Assembly (NCBI GenBank): GCA_019637075.1
Contig: JAHBWI010000003.1
Coordinates: 558,001 to 622,000, forward strand
Source: Nitrospiraceae bacterium
GTDB taxonomy: Bacteria > Nitrospirota > Nitrospiria > Nitrospirales > Nitrospiraceae
DNA length: 64,000 bases
Direction: 5' to 3'
In this document: one piece after another, positions 1 through 9,881 of the stretch
How positions within the stretch are numbered: the first letter of the stretch is position 1
How the letters are laid out: the number at the start of each line of letters is the position of its first letter
Position numbers and translations under genes: made by a program
Notes under the pieces: model-generated
Told to the model about the DNA's origin: nothing
Seen by the model: the letters and a program-made list of their open reading frames with translations, nothing else
The model's database searches: none

Positions 1-570
1 GCAGGAGCGCTTGTCGACGTGGAGCCGTCTCAATGGTTTGATCTTGCGCAACTGCTGTTCTCAAGTAATGAGGCTTATGCGGCCCATTTTTCACTGTACG
101 GTGCATTATCGCTGAAGGTTCCGCTCACCTACGGTCAGAGCCTGATCAGCGGGATGGCGTCCATCGTTCCAAGAGCTGTGTGGCCGGACCGTCCTCCCGA
201 TATTTATTATTACTATGCGGAGCAAGTGGGGGCGGCAGAAGGACAGGGGTACACAATTCATCATGCAGCCGGATGGTATCTGAACTTCGGCATACTAGGT
301 GTCGCGATTGGGGCGCTCGTATGGGGCTATGTGTGGGCAGCATGCATATCAGCTCCGGAGAAGTGGTCAGAGCAAGATTCACAGTTCGCCGGAATTTGCA
401 GATTGATTGCCCCCACGATGTTCGTCGCGAGCATTCCGATGCTGATGCGTGTTGGTGTCGAGGGATACAAGGGCTTGCTGGTGGAAGGGTTGCTGATACC
501 GACCATGATTCTCGTCTGTGGCTCTTGTCGTTGGGGCTGGCCTGCTGGGTCGGCAACGTCGCGTGCATAA
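1..570 (+). CDS. Wzy-like O-antigen/EPS polymerase, C-terminal part
   Basis: The reading frame is open from the first base, so the gene starts outside the window and only the last 189 codons are seen. The fragment has hydrophobic membrane stretches and a loop with PRAVWPDRPPD followed by a Tyr-rich run. A Pro-Arg...Trp-Pro-Asp-x-Pro loop of this kind is common in oligosaccharide repeat-unit polymerases of exopolysaccharide clusters. A glycosyltransferase follows after 18 bases, and the next genes are all polysaccharide genes. In that pathway the protein would join lipid-linked repeat units at the periplasmic face. The family call is inferred from the loop and context; another polytopic EPS protein is possible. 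Confidence 0.55.
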   Translation, partial: AGALVDVEPSQWFDLAQLLFSSNEAYAAHFSLYGALSLKVPLTYGQSLISGMASIVPRAVWPDRPPDIYYYYAEQVGAAEGQGYTIHHAAGWYLNFGILGVAIGALVWGYVWAACISAPEKWSEQDSQFAGICRLIAPTMFVASIPMLMRVGVEGYKGLLVEGLLIPTMILVCGSCRWGWPAGSATSRA

Positions 571-588
571 AACTTTCAGAATAGTCCC

Positions 589-1638
589 GTGACAATGGCG
601 TCGCCAATGAAGTTTGTCACGGTGCTTGTACCATGTCGAAACGAGGCCGATTACATCCAAGCATGCCTTGATTCAATCATTGCCGGCGACTACCCCCATG
701 CACTGATGGAGGTGCTCGTCATAGATGGAATGAGCCAGGATGGAACTAGGCCGATACTCCGTGAGTATTCAATGCGTTATTCATTCGTGCGGATGGTGGA
801 CAATGAGCGCCAAACGACGCCTTGTGCACTGAATGTTGGCATTCGAGAAGCGAAGGGAGCGTTTATTGTACGAATGGACGCACATGCAACCTATTGTCCT
901 GACTATATTTCGAAGCTGGTCTCGTTTCTCCTCTCGACTGGTGCCGATAACGTCGGAGGAGTAAGGATTTCCGTTCCGGGCCGACGGGGCGTGGTTGCGG
1001 CTTCAATTGCCTGTGCCGTATCTCATCCGTTTGGGGTTGGAAGTTCCCTATACACCTCCACCCTATCGAAGCCTCGATGGGTTGATACTGTGTGGGGGGG
1101 ATGTTACAGGCGGGAGGTTTTCGATAAAATCGGCCTTTTCGACGAGCAGTTTGTAAGAAACCAAGACGATGAGTTCAACCATCGTCTCATCATCAATGGG
1201 GGAAAGGTTCTACTGGTGCCGGAAGTTCGCGCCTACTACTATGCTCGTACTTCCCTCGCGAAGCTATGGCGTACTTACTATCAGTATGGGTATTTCAAAC
1301 CGCTGACGGCCTATAAACTGATGCGCATTTTGACATTTCGACAATTGATTCCCTCCGTATTCCTGGTTGGACTACTGGCGGTTGTAATTCTGGGGTTGTT
1401 AGCCCCAGCCTTTTGGGGACTGACGCAGGGAGTTGTTGCTGCCTATGCGGCCGCGAATCTTATCGTTGCGGTGAGTATGATACGGCAATATGGCTGGGCG
1501 CCGAGCCTCTTTTCCGTACTTGTCTTTCCGATCATTCATGCAGCGTATGGAACCGGTTTTCTTCACGGTTGTTGGGACATATGGGTGTTCCGCCGGCACG
1601 GTGGTCTCGATGGTCGGGCGGTTCCCTTGTCGCGCTAA
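589..1638 (+). CDS. Family 2 glycosyltransferase (ExoA-like)
   Basis: This is a 349-residue GT-A glycosyltransferase that probably adds one sugar to the lipid-linked repeat unit on the cytoplasmic face. The N-terminus has the family 2 opening VLVPCRNEADYI, then VLVIDGMSQDGT, a metal-binding RMDAHA motif near residue 100, and NQDDEFNHRL near residue 200, which carries the probable catalytic acidic residues. The C-terminal third holds two or three membrane helices, as in ExoA-type enzymes of succinoglycan synthesis. The frame opens with GTG at 589; ATG at 595 and 607 are alternatives. It sits in a same-strand run of polysaccharide genes. The donor and acceptor sugars cannot be read from sequence. 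Confidence 0.9.
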   Translation: MTMASPMKFVTVLVPCRNEADYIQACLDSIIAGDYPHALMEVLVIDGMSQDGTRPILREYSMRYSFVRMVDNERQTTPCALNVGIREAKGAFIVRMDAHATYCPDYISKLVSFLLSTGADNVGGVRISVPGRRGVVAASIACAVSHPFGVGSSLYTSTLSKPRWVDTVWGGCYRREVFDKIGLFDEQFVRNQDDEFNHRLIINGGKVLLVPEVRAYYYARTSLAKLWRTYYQYGYFKPLTAYKLMRILTFRQLIPSVFLVGLLAVVILGLLAPAFWGLTQGVVAAYAAANLIVAVSMIRQYGWAPSLFSVLVFPIIHAAYGTGFLHGCWDIWVFRRHGGLDGRAVPLSR

Positions 1639-1673
1639 CTGGTGCGTAGCCAGGGAAAGGACCTGGTGCCGCT

Positions 1674-2396
1674 ATGCAGACAGTGCAGTCAGACTTCGAG
1701 CGGGATCGGCTTGAGCCCATTTGGGAGCAAAGAAAGATCCCCGTCCCCCAGAACATTTATGGGCTGTCTAATCCCGGACAACTCTTTATGTTGCAGGAAC
1801 GCGAACGAGGTGTGCTCGACATCTTGAGGGAAATGGATCGCGACGTCTTGCGAAATGGGAAAATTCTCGAAGTTGGCTGTGGTAGTGGAGTTTGGATTCG
1901 GGATCTCGTTAGGTGGGGCGCCAATCCCGGGAACATTACCGGCGTAGAACTCTTGCCAGAAAGAGCGGCCACGGCTCAACGGCTTAGCCCTGCCGGGGTC
2001 TGTATTCATTGTGGTGATGCGAGAACGTTGATGTTTCCAGATGAAAGCTTCGATCTGGTTATTCAATCGACAGTCTTTACCTCGATCCTGGATCCCTTGG
2101 CTCAGATACAACTCGCAAAGGAAATGCTGAGAGTACTGAAGCAGGACGGGATCATTCTGTGGTACGACTTTTATCGCGATAACCCGTGGAATCCTGATGT
2201 GCGTGGCGTCAAGAAGCGCGAAATCCTGAGACTGTTCCCAGCGTGTCACGTTCAACTCCGCAGCATGACATTACTGCCTCCGCTTGTTCGCATGGTCGCG
2301 CCGGTCTCATGGCTTGCCTGTCAGGTACTGAGTCTCGTGCCCTTGTTGCGCACGCACTATCTCGGAACCATCCGCAAAGGCTTACGCTATGAGTGA
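1674..2396 (+). CDS. Class I SAM-dependent methyltransferase
   Basis: This 240-residue protein has the class I methyltransferase fold. Motif I is ILEVGCGSGVWIRDL (near residue 65), the acidic end of strand 2 is GVELLPE, and the motif IV region is SFDLVIQSTVFTSI. The C-terminus is hydrophobic (PPLVRMVAPVSWLACQVLSLVPLL) and may attach the protein to the membrane. The last eight bases overlap the start of the aminotransferase gene, so translation is probably coupled. In this cluster it probably methylates a sugar of the growing polysaccharide; the acceptor is unknown. Confidence 0.85.
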   Translation: MQTVQSDFERDRLEPIWEQRKIPVPQNIYGLSNPGQLFMLQERERGVLDILREMDRDVLRNGKILEVGCGSGVWIRDLVRWGANPGNITGVELLPERAATAQRLSPAGVCIHCGDARTLMFPDESFDLVIQSTVFTSILDPLAQIQLAKEMLRVLKQDGIILWYDFYRDNPWNPDVRGVKKREILRLFPACHVQLRSMTLLPPLVRMVAPVSWLACQVLSLVPLLRTHYLGTIRKGLRYE

Positions 2397-3549
2397 GCGC
2401 TCTGTGCCGTTCCATCTGCCGGATATTGGTGCGGAAGAAATCTCCGCGGTGACGAAGGTGCTTGAGTCAGGTTGGTTGACGACAGGGAACAAAGTAAAAC
2501 AGTTCGAGGAGCGTTTCGCCGCACAAGTCGGAACTGAGCATGCGGTGGCGACGAATTCCTGTACGGCCGCATTGCATGTCGCGTTGGATGCCGTCGGAGT
2601 GCAAGAGGGAGATGAAGTTATCGTCCCGACCATGACGTTTGCCGCTACCGCGGAGGTCGTGGTGTATTTCAAAGCTATTCCGGTTCTGGTGGACTGTGAC
2701 CCGACCACATTGAATTTAGACCCGAACAGGTTTGCTGAAAAAATTACCAGTCGGACAAAAGCCGTGATCCCCGTACATTTCGCCGGACACCCATGCGATA
2801 TGCAGTCTCTATCGGAGGTCGCGGCGGCTCACAAACTGGCGGTCGTCGAAGATGCCGCCCACGCATTTCCCTCCGTCTATCGGGGCAGAAGAATCGGCTC
2901 CATCGGCGACATCACTTGTTTTTCTTTTTATGCTACGAAGACCCTGACGACCGGTGAAGGGGGGATGGCCACGACCAACAATCAGGCGTGGGCTGAACAC
3001 ATGCGCCGGATGACCCTGCATGGGATTACCAAGGACGCATGGGCTCGGTATACGGATGCCGGCTCGTGGTATTACGAAATCGAAGCGCCCGGGTATAAGT
3101 ACAACCTGACGGATATCGCAGCCGCGATCGGGGTTGAACAACTGGCCAAAGCGCGCCGTTCCCTTGAGGCGCGGAAGACGGTTGCCGCGGCTTATCATGC
3201 CGGGTTCGCCGATTTGCCTGAATTGCGACTTCCGCAGGCTGCGAGGGATGTTGAGCATTCCTGGCACCTCTACGTGATCCAGCTTGACTTACAGCGGCTC
3301 CGTATCACGCGTAACGGGTTTATAGAAGCGCTGAAAAAACTTGGGGTGGGCACATCCGTTCATTTCATACCGCTACACCTCCACCCCTACTATCGGTCGA
3401 GATTTGGCTTCACCTCTAGGGACTATCCGGTCGCAAGCGAGGCGTTCGACCGGATAGTTTCATTGCCCATTTATCCACGGATGAGCGACGCAGACATCCG
3501 GCACGTCATTGATTCCGTACGGACCGTTGTTGCCGAGTATCGCCGGTGA
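2389..3549 (+). CDS. DegT/DnrJ/EryC1/StrS sugar aminotransferase
   Basis: This is a PLP-dependent aminotransferase of 386 residues, the usual family length. It would convert a 4-keto (or 3-keto) nucleotide sugar to an amino sugar. The Schiff-base lysine is K184 in SFYATKTLTTGEGG, the PLP-pyridine aspartate is D155 in EDAAHA, and the substrate-loop motif TNSCTAALH is at 55-63. The gene overlaps the methyltransferase by eight bases, and its stop TGA overlaps the GTG start of the next gene, so the three genes form a tightly coupled unit. The exact sugar (for example a 4-amino-4,6-dideoxyhexose) cannot be settled from sequence. Confidence 0.93.
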   Translation: MSERSVPFHLPDIGAEEISAVTKVLESGWLTTGNKVKQFEERFAAQVGTEHAVATNSCTAALHVALDAVGVQEGDEVIVPTMTFAATAEVVVYFKAIPVLVDCDPTTLNLDPNRFAEKITSRTKAVIPVHFAGHPCDMQSLSEVAAAHKLAVVEDAAHAFPSVYRGRRIGSIGDITCFSFYATKTLTTGEGGMATTNNQAWAEHMRRMTLHGITKDAWARYTDAGSWYYEIEAPGYKYNLTDIAAAIGVEQLAKARRSLEARKTVAAAYHAGFADLPELRLPQAARDVEHSWHLYVIQLDLQRLRITRNGFIEALKKLGVGTSVHFIPLHLHPYYRSRFGFTSRDYPVASEAFDRIVSLPIYPRMSDADIRHVIDSVRTVVAEYRR

Positions 3550-4133
3550 TCAAGCGCTGCATGGATTTCATGCTTGCCCTGGTGGGGGTCGTTTTCCTGT
3601 TTCCGCTGCTTGTCTGCATCGCCTTGTGGGTCAAATTCGACTCGCTTGGGCCGGTGTTTTTCCTGCACGAACGGATCGGTCGGAATTTTCGTCCATTTCG
3701 CATGTACAAGTTTCGCACGATGTGCGCAAATGCGGGGCTGGATGGAGGCGAAATCACCGTGAGCGGAGACGCGCGGGTGACCGTTGTGGGGCGATGGCTG
3801 AGACGGACAAAACTCGATGAGCTGCCGCAATTGCTGAATGTCTTGCGTGGAGAAATGAGTCTCGTGGGGCCGCGGCCTGAAGTGCGCCACTATGTTGAGC
3901 AGTTCCGCCACGACTATGAGGAGTTATTGAAGGTCCGTCCGGGAATCACGGATCCCGCCTCGCTCAAGTATCGAAATGAAGAGACAATCCTTGCGGAGAC
4001 AGAATGTCCCGAGGAGTATTACGTTCAACACATCCTGCCCGATAAGATTCGAGTGGCCAGAGAATATGTGCGAAATGCCTCATTTCTCGGCGATCTCCTC
4101 ATCCTGCTTCGCACAATCAGTCGGCTTCCATAG
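3546..4133 (+). CDS. Bacterial sugar transferase (undecaprenyl-phosphate priming type)
   Basis: This 195-residue protein is the short catalytic form of the WcaJ/WbaP family. It has one N-terminal membrane (re-entrant) helix, then HERIGRN, FRMYKFRTM, and the signature from TKLDELPQL through SLVGPRPE. These monotopic enzymes move a phospho-sugar onto undecaprenyl phosphate and so start repeat-unit synthesis. It lacks the long N-terminal membrane domain of WbaP. The GTG start overlaps the preceding stop codon (GTGA). It is the last of the assembly genes before the outer-membrane and export genes. Confidence 0.93.
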   Translation: MIKRCMDFMLALVGVVFLFPLLVCIALWVKFDSLGPVFFLHERIGRNFRPFRMYKFRTMCANAGLDGGEITVSGDARVTVVGRWLRRTKLDELPQLLNVLRGEMSLVGPRPEVRHYVEQFRHDYEELLKVRPGITDPASLKYRNEETILAETECPEEYYVQHILPDKIRVAREYVRNASFLGDLLILLRTISRLP

Positions 4134-4216
4134 CAACAGGTTGATGCCTGTCGGCGATTGACTTGTTCCCCTCCGTTTTCCCAAAATTACCCCTTTGCCC
4201 TGTAGGAGGAATCGGG

Positions 4217-5851
4217 TTGGTCCGTCGGCTTTTTGTTTGCGTTGTGCCGGTCGTGCTCCTCTTCGTGCTCGCGTACGAGGGGATTGGTCATGCGACATCG
4301 AATGTGCCGCTCCACCACTGGTCGTATGAGGCAATCGAACGGTTGGTCGGTCTCGACCTGATCGATCGCGCCATCCTGGGCCCGAAGCCCTACAGTCGGA
4401 AGCAAGCGGCGGAGTATGTTGCGCGCGCGGTCGAGCGGATTCGTCAAGATGAGGTCGAGGTCGACGGGCGCGAGGCCGTCGGGGAGCCGTTGCTTGAACG
4501 GCTGATGCAGGAGTTTCGTCCGGAGTTGGTGCGGATGGGCATCTTGCGCCGCTCGGCCGGCGACCCTCAGGGGATGTTGCGCTATGGACTGCGCGTGCAA
4601 TCCGAGATGGATGTCTCCTCGATCGGCGGCGGGCAGACCGTGCGGTTTCGCGAAAATCGGGGCGGCGAATACTACGTCAACGGCGTGCAGAACCAAACCG
4701 ATGCGCGAGGTTGGGTCGAGTTCAACGATTGGGCTTCCGCGATGGTTCAGCCGAAATTCATCAGCAACCGGCACCTGCTCGGTATCGGGGCCACGAACAA
4801 TAGCGAGAACTTTTACCTCCGTGAGTTCAGCCTTAAACTCACGTATGCCAACATCTCGGTTGAGGCGGGACGCGGGACCCAATGGTGGGGGCATGGCTAT
4901 CATGGTTCATTGTTGCTGACCGACCATGCCTTTCCCATGGACATGATCCGAGTCGGCACCGATCGACCCTTTCGTCTGCCCGGTTTCTTGAGTGGACTTG
5001 GTGAATGGAAGATCAACTCGTTCCTGGCCCAGCTCGAGCGGGATCGGGACTTTTCTCGTGCCAAGGTATTCGGTCTCCGCTTGAGCTACTTGCCGACCAC
5101 TTGGCTCGAACTCGGGCTGACTCGGTTGACCCAGTTCGATGGTCGAGGACATGACCAATCGTTTCCGGGGGCGGTGGTGGATGCCTATATCCATGAGTCC
5201 AACCAAACGGGCAATCGTGATGTGAACGAGCAGGCGATGGTGGATTTTCGATTGCGGGTGCCGCACGTGTCCTATTTGGTCCCCTTTCCTGCAGGGCTGC
5301 AGCTCTATGGCGAGATGGGTACCGAAGACAAGTGGTCGGAGCTGCCGATTCCGAGTCGAACGGCCATTCTGGGAGGAATTTACATCCCGCAGGTGTTCTC
5401 CGGCGACAGCATGGATCTCCGCATCGAGTATGCCGACACCGATTTGGGGCGGCGACGGCATCCCGAGTTGCGGCAGGTTTGGTACAACAACTTTCCCTAC
5501 GCGAGCGGGATGCGGTACCGCGGGTTTGCTTTGGGGCACCATATGGGCACCGACGGGATCGACCTCTTCGTGCGCACGACTCGCTACCTCGCGGAGGCGC
5601 TGCAACTCGGGGCGAACTTCAATCTTCAGGAACGGGACCGAGGGCAACCGATTCACGAGCGAAAGCGGGAGGCTGCTATTGACCTGACCTATTGGTATTC
5701 CTCGTCGCTCCAATTCATGGGCGGCTACATCTTTCAGCGCTTGAGCAACCCGGGGCAGGTGACCGCCATCAACCCCTTCGCCGAGACGTTCGCTGGCGGG
5801 GTGACGGCCAAGAATCATTTGTTCTGGACCGGGGTTGTTGTCCAATTTTGA
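4217..5851 (+). CDS. Wzi-family capsule assembly outer-membrane protein
   Basis: The product is about 544 residues and fits the Wzi family of outer-membrane beta-barrels that hold capsule or exopolysaccharide at the surface. A TTG start at 4217 is preferred because TAGGAGGA lies six bases upstream and because it opens directly on a signal peptide (VRRLFVCVVPVVLL, cleavage near GHA). An upstream TTG at 4163 would add 18 uncharged residues without a ribosome site. After the signal comes a helical region (PLHHWSYEAIERLVGLDLI...PYSRKQAAEYV), as in Wzi homologues, then many short alternating strands, ending in a C-terminal phenylalanine (VVVQF) typical of barrels inserted by BamA. Confidence 0.85.
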   Translation: MVRRLFVCVVPVVLLFVLAYEGIGHATSNVPLHHWSYEAIERLVGLDLIDRAILGPKPYSRKQAAEYVARAVERIRQDEVEVDGREAVGEPLLERLMQEFRPELVRMGILRRSAGDPQGMLRYGLRVQSEMDVSSIGGGQTVRFRENRGGEYYVNGVQNQTDARGWVEFNDWASAMVQPKFISNRHLLGIGATNNSENFYLREFSLKLTYANISVEAGRGTQWWGHGYHGSLLLTDHAFPMDMIRVGTDRPFRLPGFLSGLGEWKINSFLAQLERDRDFSRAKVFGLRLSYLPTTWLELGLTRLTQFDGRGHDQSFPGAVVDAYIHESNQTGNRDVNEQAMVDFRLRVPHVSYLVPFPAGLQLYGEMGTEDKWSELPIPSRTAILGGIYIPQVFSGDSMDLRIEYADTDLGRRRHPELRQVWYNNFPYASGMRYRGFALGHHMGTDGIDLFVRTTRYLAEALQLGANFNLQERDRGQPIHERKREAAIDLTYWYSSSLQFMGGYIFQRLSNPGQVTAINPFAETFAGGVTAKNHLFWTGVVVQF

Positions 5852-5949
5852 GCCGATAGCTGTTCGGCCTCCTGTAGTTGACGTCAGGAAGCTTGATTGG
5901 CTACTGTGGCAAGGCTATACGGGGAACTCCCACTTCTAGGTACAGGACG

Positions 5950-8541
5950 ATGTCGATTAGCCTTGGAACACGCTTGCTCATTTGGATGATCTGCAGTGCG
6001 ATGGTCTTGCCGCCCGCTCTGTTGGCTCAAACTCTACCGGTGCCGCTACCGGGTTTGGGATCGGCAGGTGCATCAGCAGGCAGTCCCGTTGCACCGTCGA
6101 TCCCGTTTGGGGCCGGGGCTTTGGGGTTATATGGCTTGCAAGGGTCGCCGGGCCAGCCGATCGTCACGAATCCGACGGCGTTACAACCGCTGACCCCGAC
6201 TCAGACTCCCTGTCCGACCAGACCGACCGCGGACCTTTCCCCCGAATCGACGATTCCCAACTTGAACGACTATTGGCCGCTTGAGCCGCGCAGTCTGCTG
6301 CCCGGATCGGTCGAACAACGGTTGCGGCAGGAGCAGGAAGAACTTGACCGCAAGCAAGAAACGCTTCGTGTCCAGAAGGAACGGCGCGAGCTTGAATATC
6401 AGGCTCAGGTGGAGCGGGAGAAACAGACCTTGGCCCGCCGACCAGGTCAGGCTGGAATTCCCGGGGCATTGGTGCCCATGTTGCCGGGCCAGCAGGTTCC
6501 GTCCGCTGATCAGCGTGCTCCGCTGACTGTACAGGATGCTGAGAAGAAGCCGTTCACGGGCGAACTCCTGCGCGCCCAAGATTTTTCAATCGAGGAAGCC
6601 TTCGCGCAGTTTTCCATTCTGCAAGGTGTAAAGAGCCGGCTGAAGCAGTTCGGCTACGAGTTCTTCGATGCCAATGCGAATACCTTTTCTCCCGTGCAGG
6701 ATGTCCCTGTAGGACCCGATTATGTCATCGGTCCCCAGGATTCGCTGGGGGTGCACATTTGGAATGTGCCGGACCAAAGTTTCAATCGGAGCTATATCGC
6801 ACCGGTAGAACGGGACGGGATGTTGGTGTTGCCGCAGGTGGGGGCGATCCCGGTCGGCGGCCAAACGTTTGTCGAAGCCGAAAAGACGATCCGTGCCAGG
6901 CTCAGTACGTTGCTCAAGCGGTTCGAATTACACGTGTCGATGGCGCGTATCCGGACGATGAAGGTGTTTGTGGTGGGCGAGGTCGTCCGCCCCGGCGCAT
7001 ATGAATTGAGCGCTTTGGCGACGGCCTCCAATGCACTCTATGCGGCCTGCGGCCCCGCCCATTCCGGTTCGCTCCGCCAGGTCAAGATCATGCGCGACGG
7101 AAAGGCTGTGGCCGAGCTGGACCTCTATGAGTTTCTGATGCAGGGCGATCGTCGCGGTGATGTGCGGCTCCAGGGTGGCGATGTGGTAATGGTGCCGCCG
7201 GTCGGCCCTGTCGTGGCGATCAGCGGCGCGGTCAAACGGCCGGCGATTTATGAAGCCAAGCCCGGTACGCGCTTGACCGACCTGTTGTCTTTGGCCGGAG
7301 GCTTAACCCCCCTGTCGGATCGGCAGCGGTGCCACATGTTCCGGCTCGACCCCAATGTCGAGGGGCGCCAGCTTATCGACGTGGACCTGGTTCTGGCCAT
7401 GCGGTCACGCGGTGATGAAAAGAGTCGAATCGGTGTAGCGGGCGGCGACCCCATTCTCTTGGATGGCGACTACATTCGTATCGGGACATTGCCGACTCAG
7501 GCGGTGAACGTGGTGAGTCTGGTCGGTGCGGTCAAGACGCCGGGTCCCTATGAATTCCGGGCGGGTATGCACCTGCGCGACTTGTTGACCAAGGACAAGC
7601 TGACTGTCGATGCCCATCAGGATCGCGCGGAGATCGTCCGGACCGATCCCGCCACTTACCAGACGAAGGTCATTTCCTTCAGCCCCAAGGCACTGTTTGA
7701 CGGAAGCGAGGCCGACAATCTCCCCCTGTCACGACTGGATCAGGTCGTGGTGTCGACCCAAGTGCGGCCGCCGAGCCTTGTGCTTGTTGAGGGTGAGGTG
7801 AAACGGCCCGGCTATCTTACCATCGAGACCGGCGAGCGCCTGAGCTCGGTGCTGAAGCGGGTCGGAGGGTTCACGCCGAATTCTTTCCCCAGTGGGCTTG
7901 TGTTGGTGCGCGAGTCGGTCAAAATCAAGCAGCAGAGTGAACTGGAGCGATACATCGCATCAGAGCGGCAGCGCTTGACCGCGCAGGCGGCGGGAGTTGC
8001 AGCCGGGACGGCCGGGCTGAGCGGACCTGCGGCCCTTTCGACAGGTGGAGCGATCGCGGAGCAGCAGGTGTTGATGTTGCGACTCCAGCAATTGGAAGCC
8101 ATCACCTCCCGCGTTGAACTCGGCCGGGTGGTGGTCAAAATGGATTCGCTCGAAAAGCTCGAGGGGAGTGAGGACGATATCATTCTCGAAGCCAGAGACA
8201 TGATCCGTATCCCGACGCCGCCACAGACTGTTAGTATTATCGGGTCGGTACGGAATCCCAGCACGGTCGTGCACCGACCGAATCTCGAATTTGAAGACTA
8301 TCTGCGGCAGGCTGGCGGCATGACCGAAGATGCCAACAAGAAAGAGTCCTACATCATGCGGGCCAACGGGACGACTGAAGCCACCTACCTGGCCGTCAAG
8401 GACGTACGGCCCGGCGATACGATCGTGATCCCGCAAAAAATCGAGACTCGGACGCCGCAGCTGGCGCTGTGGCAGACGGTGGCCAGTATCATCGGCAGCT
8501 TGGCTCTCACGGCGGCGGGCATCGCCGTGGTGGGACGTTGA
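5950..8541 (+). CDS. Polysaccharide export protein with Poly_export and several SLBB domains
   Basis: This 863-residue secreted protein belongs to the Wza-like export family. ATG 5950 gives a normal signal peptide (MSISLGTRLLIWMIC... LLAQ), so the 24 upstream in-frame codons from 5878 are probably untranslated. A proline/glycine-rich stretch and a charged coiled coil (EQRLRQEQEELDRKQETLR, near residue 120) come first. The Poly_export domain starts near VGPDYVIGPQDSLGVHIW. Repeated SLBB modules follow, each opening with a phrase like VFVVGEVVRPGAYEL, VAISGAVKRPAIYEA, VSLVGAVKTPGPYEF, VLVEGEVKRPGYLTI. A C-terminal helix (ASIIGSLALTAAGIAVV) could span a membrane. It is much longer than Wza, because of the added SLBB units. 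Confidence 0.93.
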   Translation: MSISLGTRLLIWMICSAMVLPPALLAQTLPVPLPGLGSAGASAGSPVAPSIPFGAGALGLYGLQGSPGQPIVTNPTALQPLTPTQTPCPTRPTADLSPESTIPNLNDYWPLEPRSLLPGSVEQRLRQEQEELDRKQETLRVQKERRELEYQAQVEREKQTLARRPGQAGIPGALVPMLPGQQVPSADQRAPLTVQDAEKKPFTGELLRAQDFSIEEAFAQFSILQGVKSRLKQFGYEFFDANANTFSPVQDVPVGPDYVIGPQDSLGVHIWNVPDQSFNRSYIAPVERDGMLVLPQVGAIPVGGQTFVEAEKTIRARLSTLLKRFELHVSMARIRTMKVFVVGEVVRPGAYELSALATASNALYAACGPAHSGSLRQVKIMRDGKAVAELDLYEFLMQGDRRGDVRLQGGDVVMVPPVGPVVAISGAVKRPAIYEAKPGTRLTDLLSLAGGLTPLSDRQRCHMFRLDPNVEGRQLIDVDLVLAMRSRGDEKSRIGVAGGDPILLDGDYIRIGTLPTQAVNVVSLVGAVKTPGPYEFRAGMHLRDLLTKDKLTVDAHQDRAEIVRTDPATYQTKVISFSPKALFDGSEADNLPLSRLDQVVVSTQVRPPSLVLVEGEVKRPGYLTIETGERLSSVLKRVGGFTPNSFPSGLVLVRESVKIKQQSELERYIASERQRLTAQAAGVAAGTAGLSGPAALSTGGAIAEQQVLMLRLQQLEAITSRVELGRVVVKMDSLEKLEGSEDDIILEARDMIRIPTPPQTVSIIGSVRNPSTVVHRPNLEFEDYLRQAGGMTEDANKKESYIMRANGTTEATYLAVKDVRPGDTIVIPQKIETRTPQLALWQTVASIIGSLALTAAGIAVVGR

Positions 8542-8647
8542 TTGCGGGCGCACAGGGCCTCCGGCGTAATAGCAGAAGGCCCGGGGAAAGGGATATTGTG
8601 ACCTCAACCGCATGCCAGCTGCCGGAAGCCACGTGCAGGTTTAAGAG

Positions 8648-9880
8648 ATGGATTGGCAATCCGACACACCCCAAGCGTTGATGGAGCCTCCACGGACTCG
8701 CGTGGAGGAGCCGGCACCGATCGACGGCGTGAGCCTGTTCGATTACTGGGACGTCGTGGTCTCGCGGTGGAAACTGATCGGCGGGCTCTGTCTGGGGGCG
8801 ATTGCGCTGGCCGCGACCGTGAGCCTTTTGCTGCCGAAGATCTACGAGTCGACCGCGGCCGTGCTGCCGCAATTGGAGAGTAAAGAGACGGGTGCGCTCG
8901 GCGCCCTGTTGATGGCGACCGGTGCGGCCGGTAATGTGGCGCAGAATCTTGGCGTGAATCTGCCGGGGTTGCCCACCACGCCGACCGACGTGTTCGTGTC
9001 GATCCTCAAGTCTCGTGTCATGGCCGATGACGTGATCGCCAAGTTCAATTTGATGGAACGCTATCGGGAAAAGACGATGGTCGACACTCGCGAAGAGCTG
9101 TCCGACCGCGTACGCATTACCGTGACGAAGGAAAAGGTCGTGAAGGTGGCCGTGGAGGATATTGATCCGCAAGTGGCCGCGGACATGGCCAATTTCTACG
9201 TGGCCAATCTCGACCGCCTGAACCGGACGGTGAATGTCAGCAAGGCCGGGCAGAATCGCGTCTTCATCGAACGACGGTTGGCGGAGACGCAAGAGACCAT
9301 GGGCAAGGCCGAAGAAGCGCTACGGGATTTCCAGACGAAGAATCGCACGGTCGCCGTAGAAGCCCAATCCAAGGTCATGATCGAAGCGGCGGCCATGATC
9401 CAGGCCCAGATCACTGCGCAGGAAGTACAGTCCCAGGTGATGGGAACGTATCTGTCGAGCGATAACCCGGACCTGGCCCGGATCCATTCCAATATCGAAG
9501 AGCTGAAAAAGCAGTTGGCCCTGATGGAGTCGGGTAAAAACGGCAAGGGCATGTTGCCGGGGCAGGATCGGCTTCACCCGGCGATGGTGTCGGTGCCGGA
9601 GTTGGCGTTGCAATATGCCCGGCTGTTCCGTCAGGTGAAGGTGCAGGAGACCTTGTTCTCGCTGCTCACGTCGCAGTACGAGCAGGCAAAGATCGCCGAG
9701 GCCCGCGATACGCCGACCGTCCAGGTGCTTGATCCCGGGGTGCCGGCCGACAAGCGCAGCCGGCCTCGGGTTTTGTTGAACACGGCCGTCGCCGGCGTGC
9801 TGGCGTTGGTCGTCGGCGTCTTCCTTGCCTTCTTCCTGGACTACCGATCGCGCGTTAGGCCTGCCGCGACACTCCGCTAA
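8648..9880 (+). CDS. Wzz/chain-length determinant family protein
   Basis: This 410-residue inner-membrane protein has the Wzz layout: a first membrane helix near residues 41-62 (LIGGLCLGAIALAATVSLLL), a long periplasmic part with coiled-coil helices (ETQETMGKAEEALRDFQTKN), and a second helix near 378-400 (AGVLALVVGVFLAFFLDY). It has no Walker motifs, so it lacks the tyrosine-kinase domain of Wzc-type proteins. It would set polymer length and contact the export protein encoded just upstream. A weak inverted repeat (GGGCCT at 8555 with AGGCCC at 8577) lies in the gap before it. It is the last gene of the polysaccharide cluster. Confidence 0.92.
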   Translation: MDWQSDTPQALMEPPRTRVEEPAPIDGVSLFDYWDVVVSRWKLIGGLCLGAIALAATVSLLLPKIYESTAAVLPQLESKETGALGALLMATGAAGNVAQNLGVNLPGLPTTPTDVFVSILKSRVMADDVIAKFNLMERYREKTMVDTREELSDRVRITVTKEKVVKVAVEDIDPQVAADMANFYVANLDRLNRTVNVSKAGQNRVFIERRLAETQETMGKAEEALRDFQTKNRTVAVEAQSKVMIEAAAMIQAQITAQEVQSQVMGTYLSSDNPDLARIHSNIEELKKQLALMESGKNGKGMLPGQDRLHPAMVSVPELALQYARLFRQVKVQETLFSLLTSQYEQAKIAEARDTPTVQVLDPGVPADKRSRPRVLLNTAVAGVLALVVGVFLAFFLDYRSRVRPAATLR

Positions 9881-9881
9881 A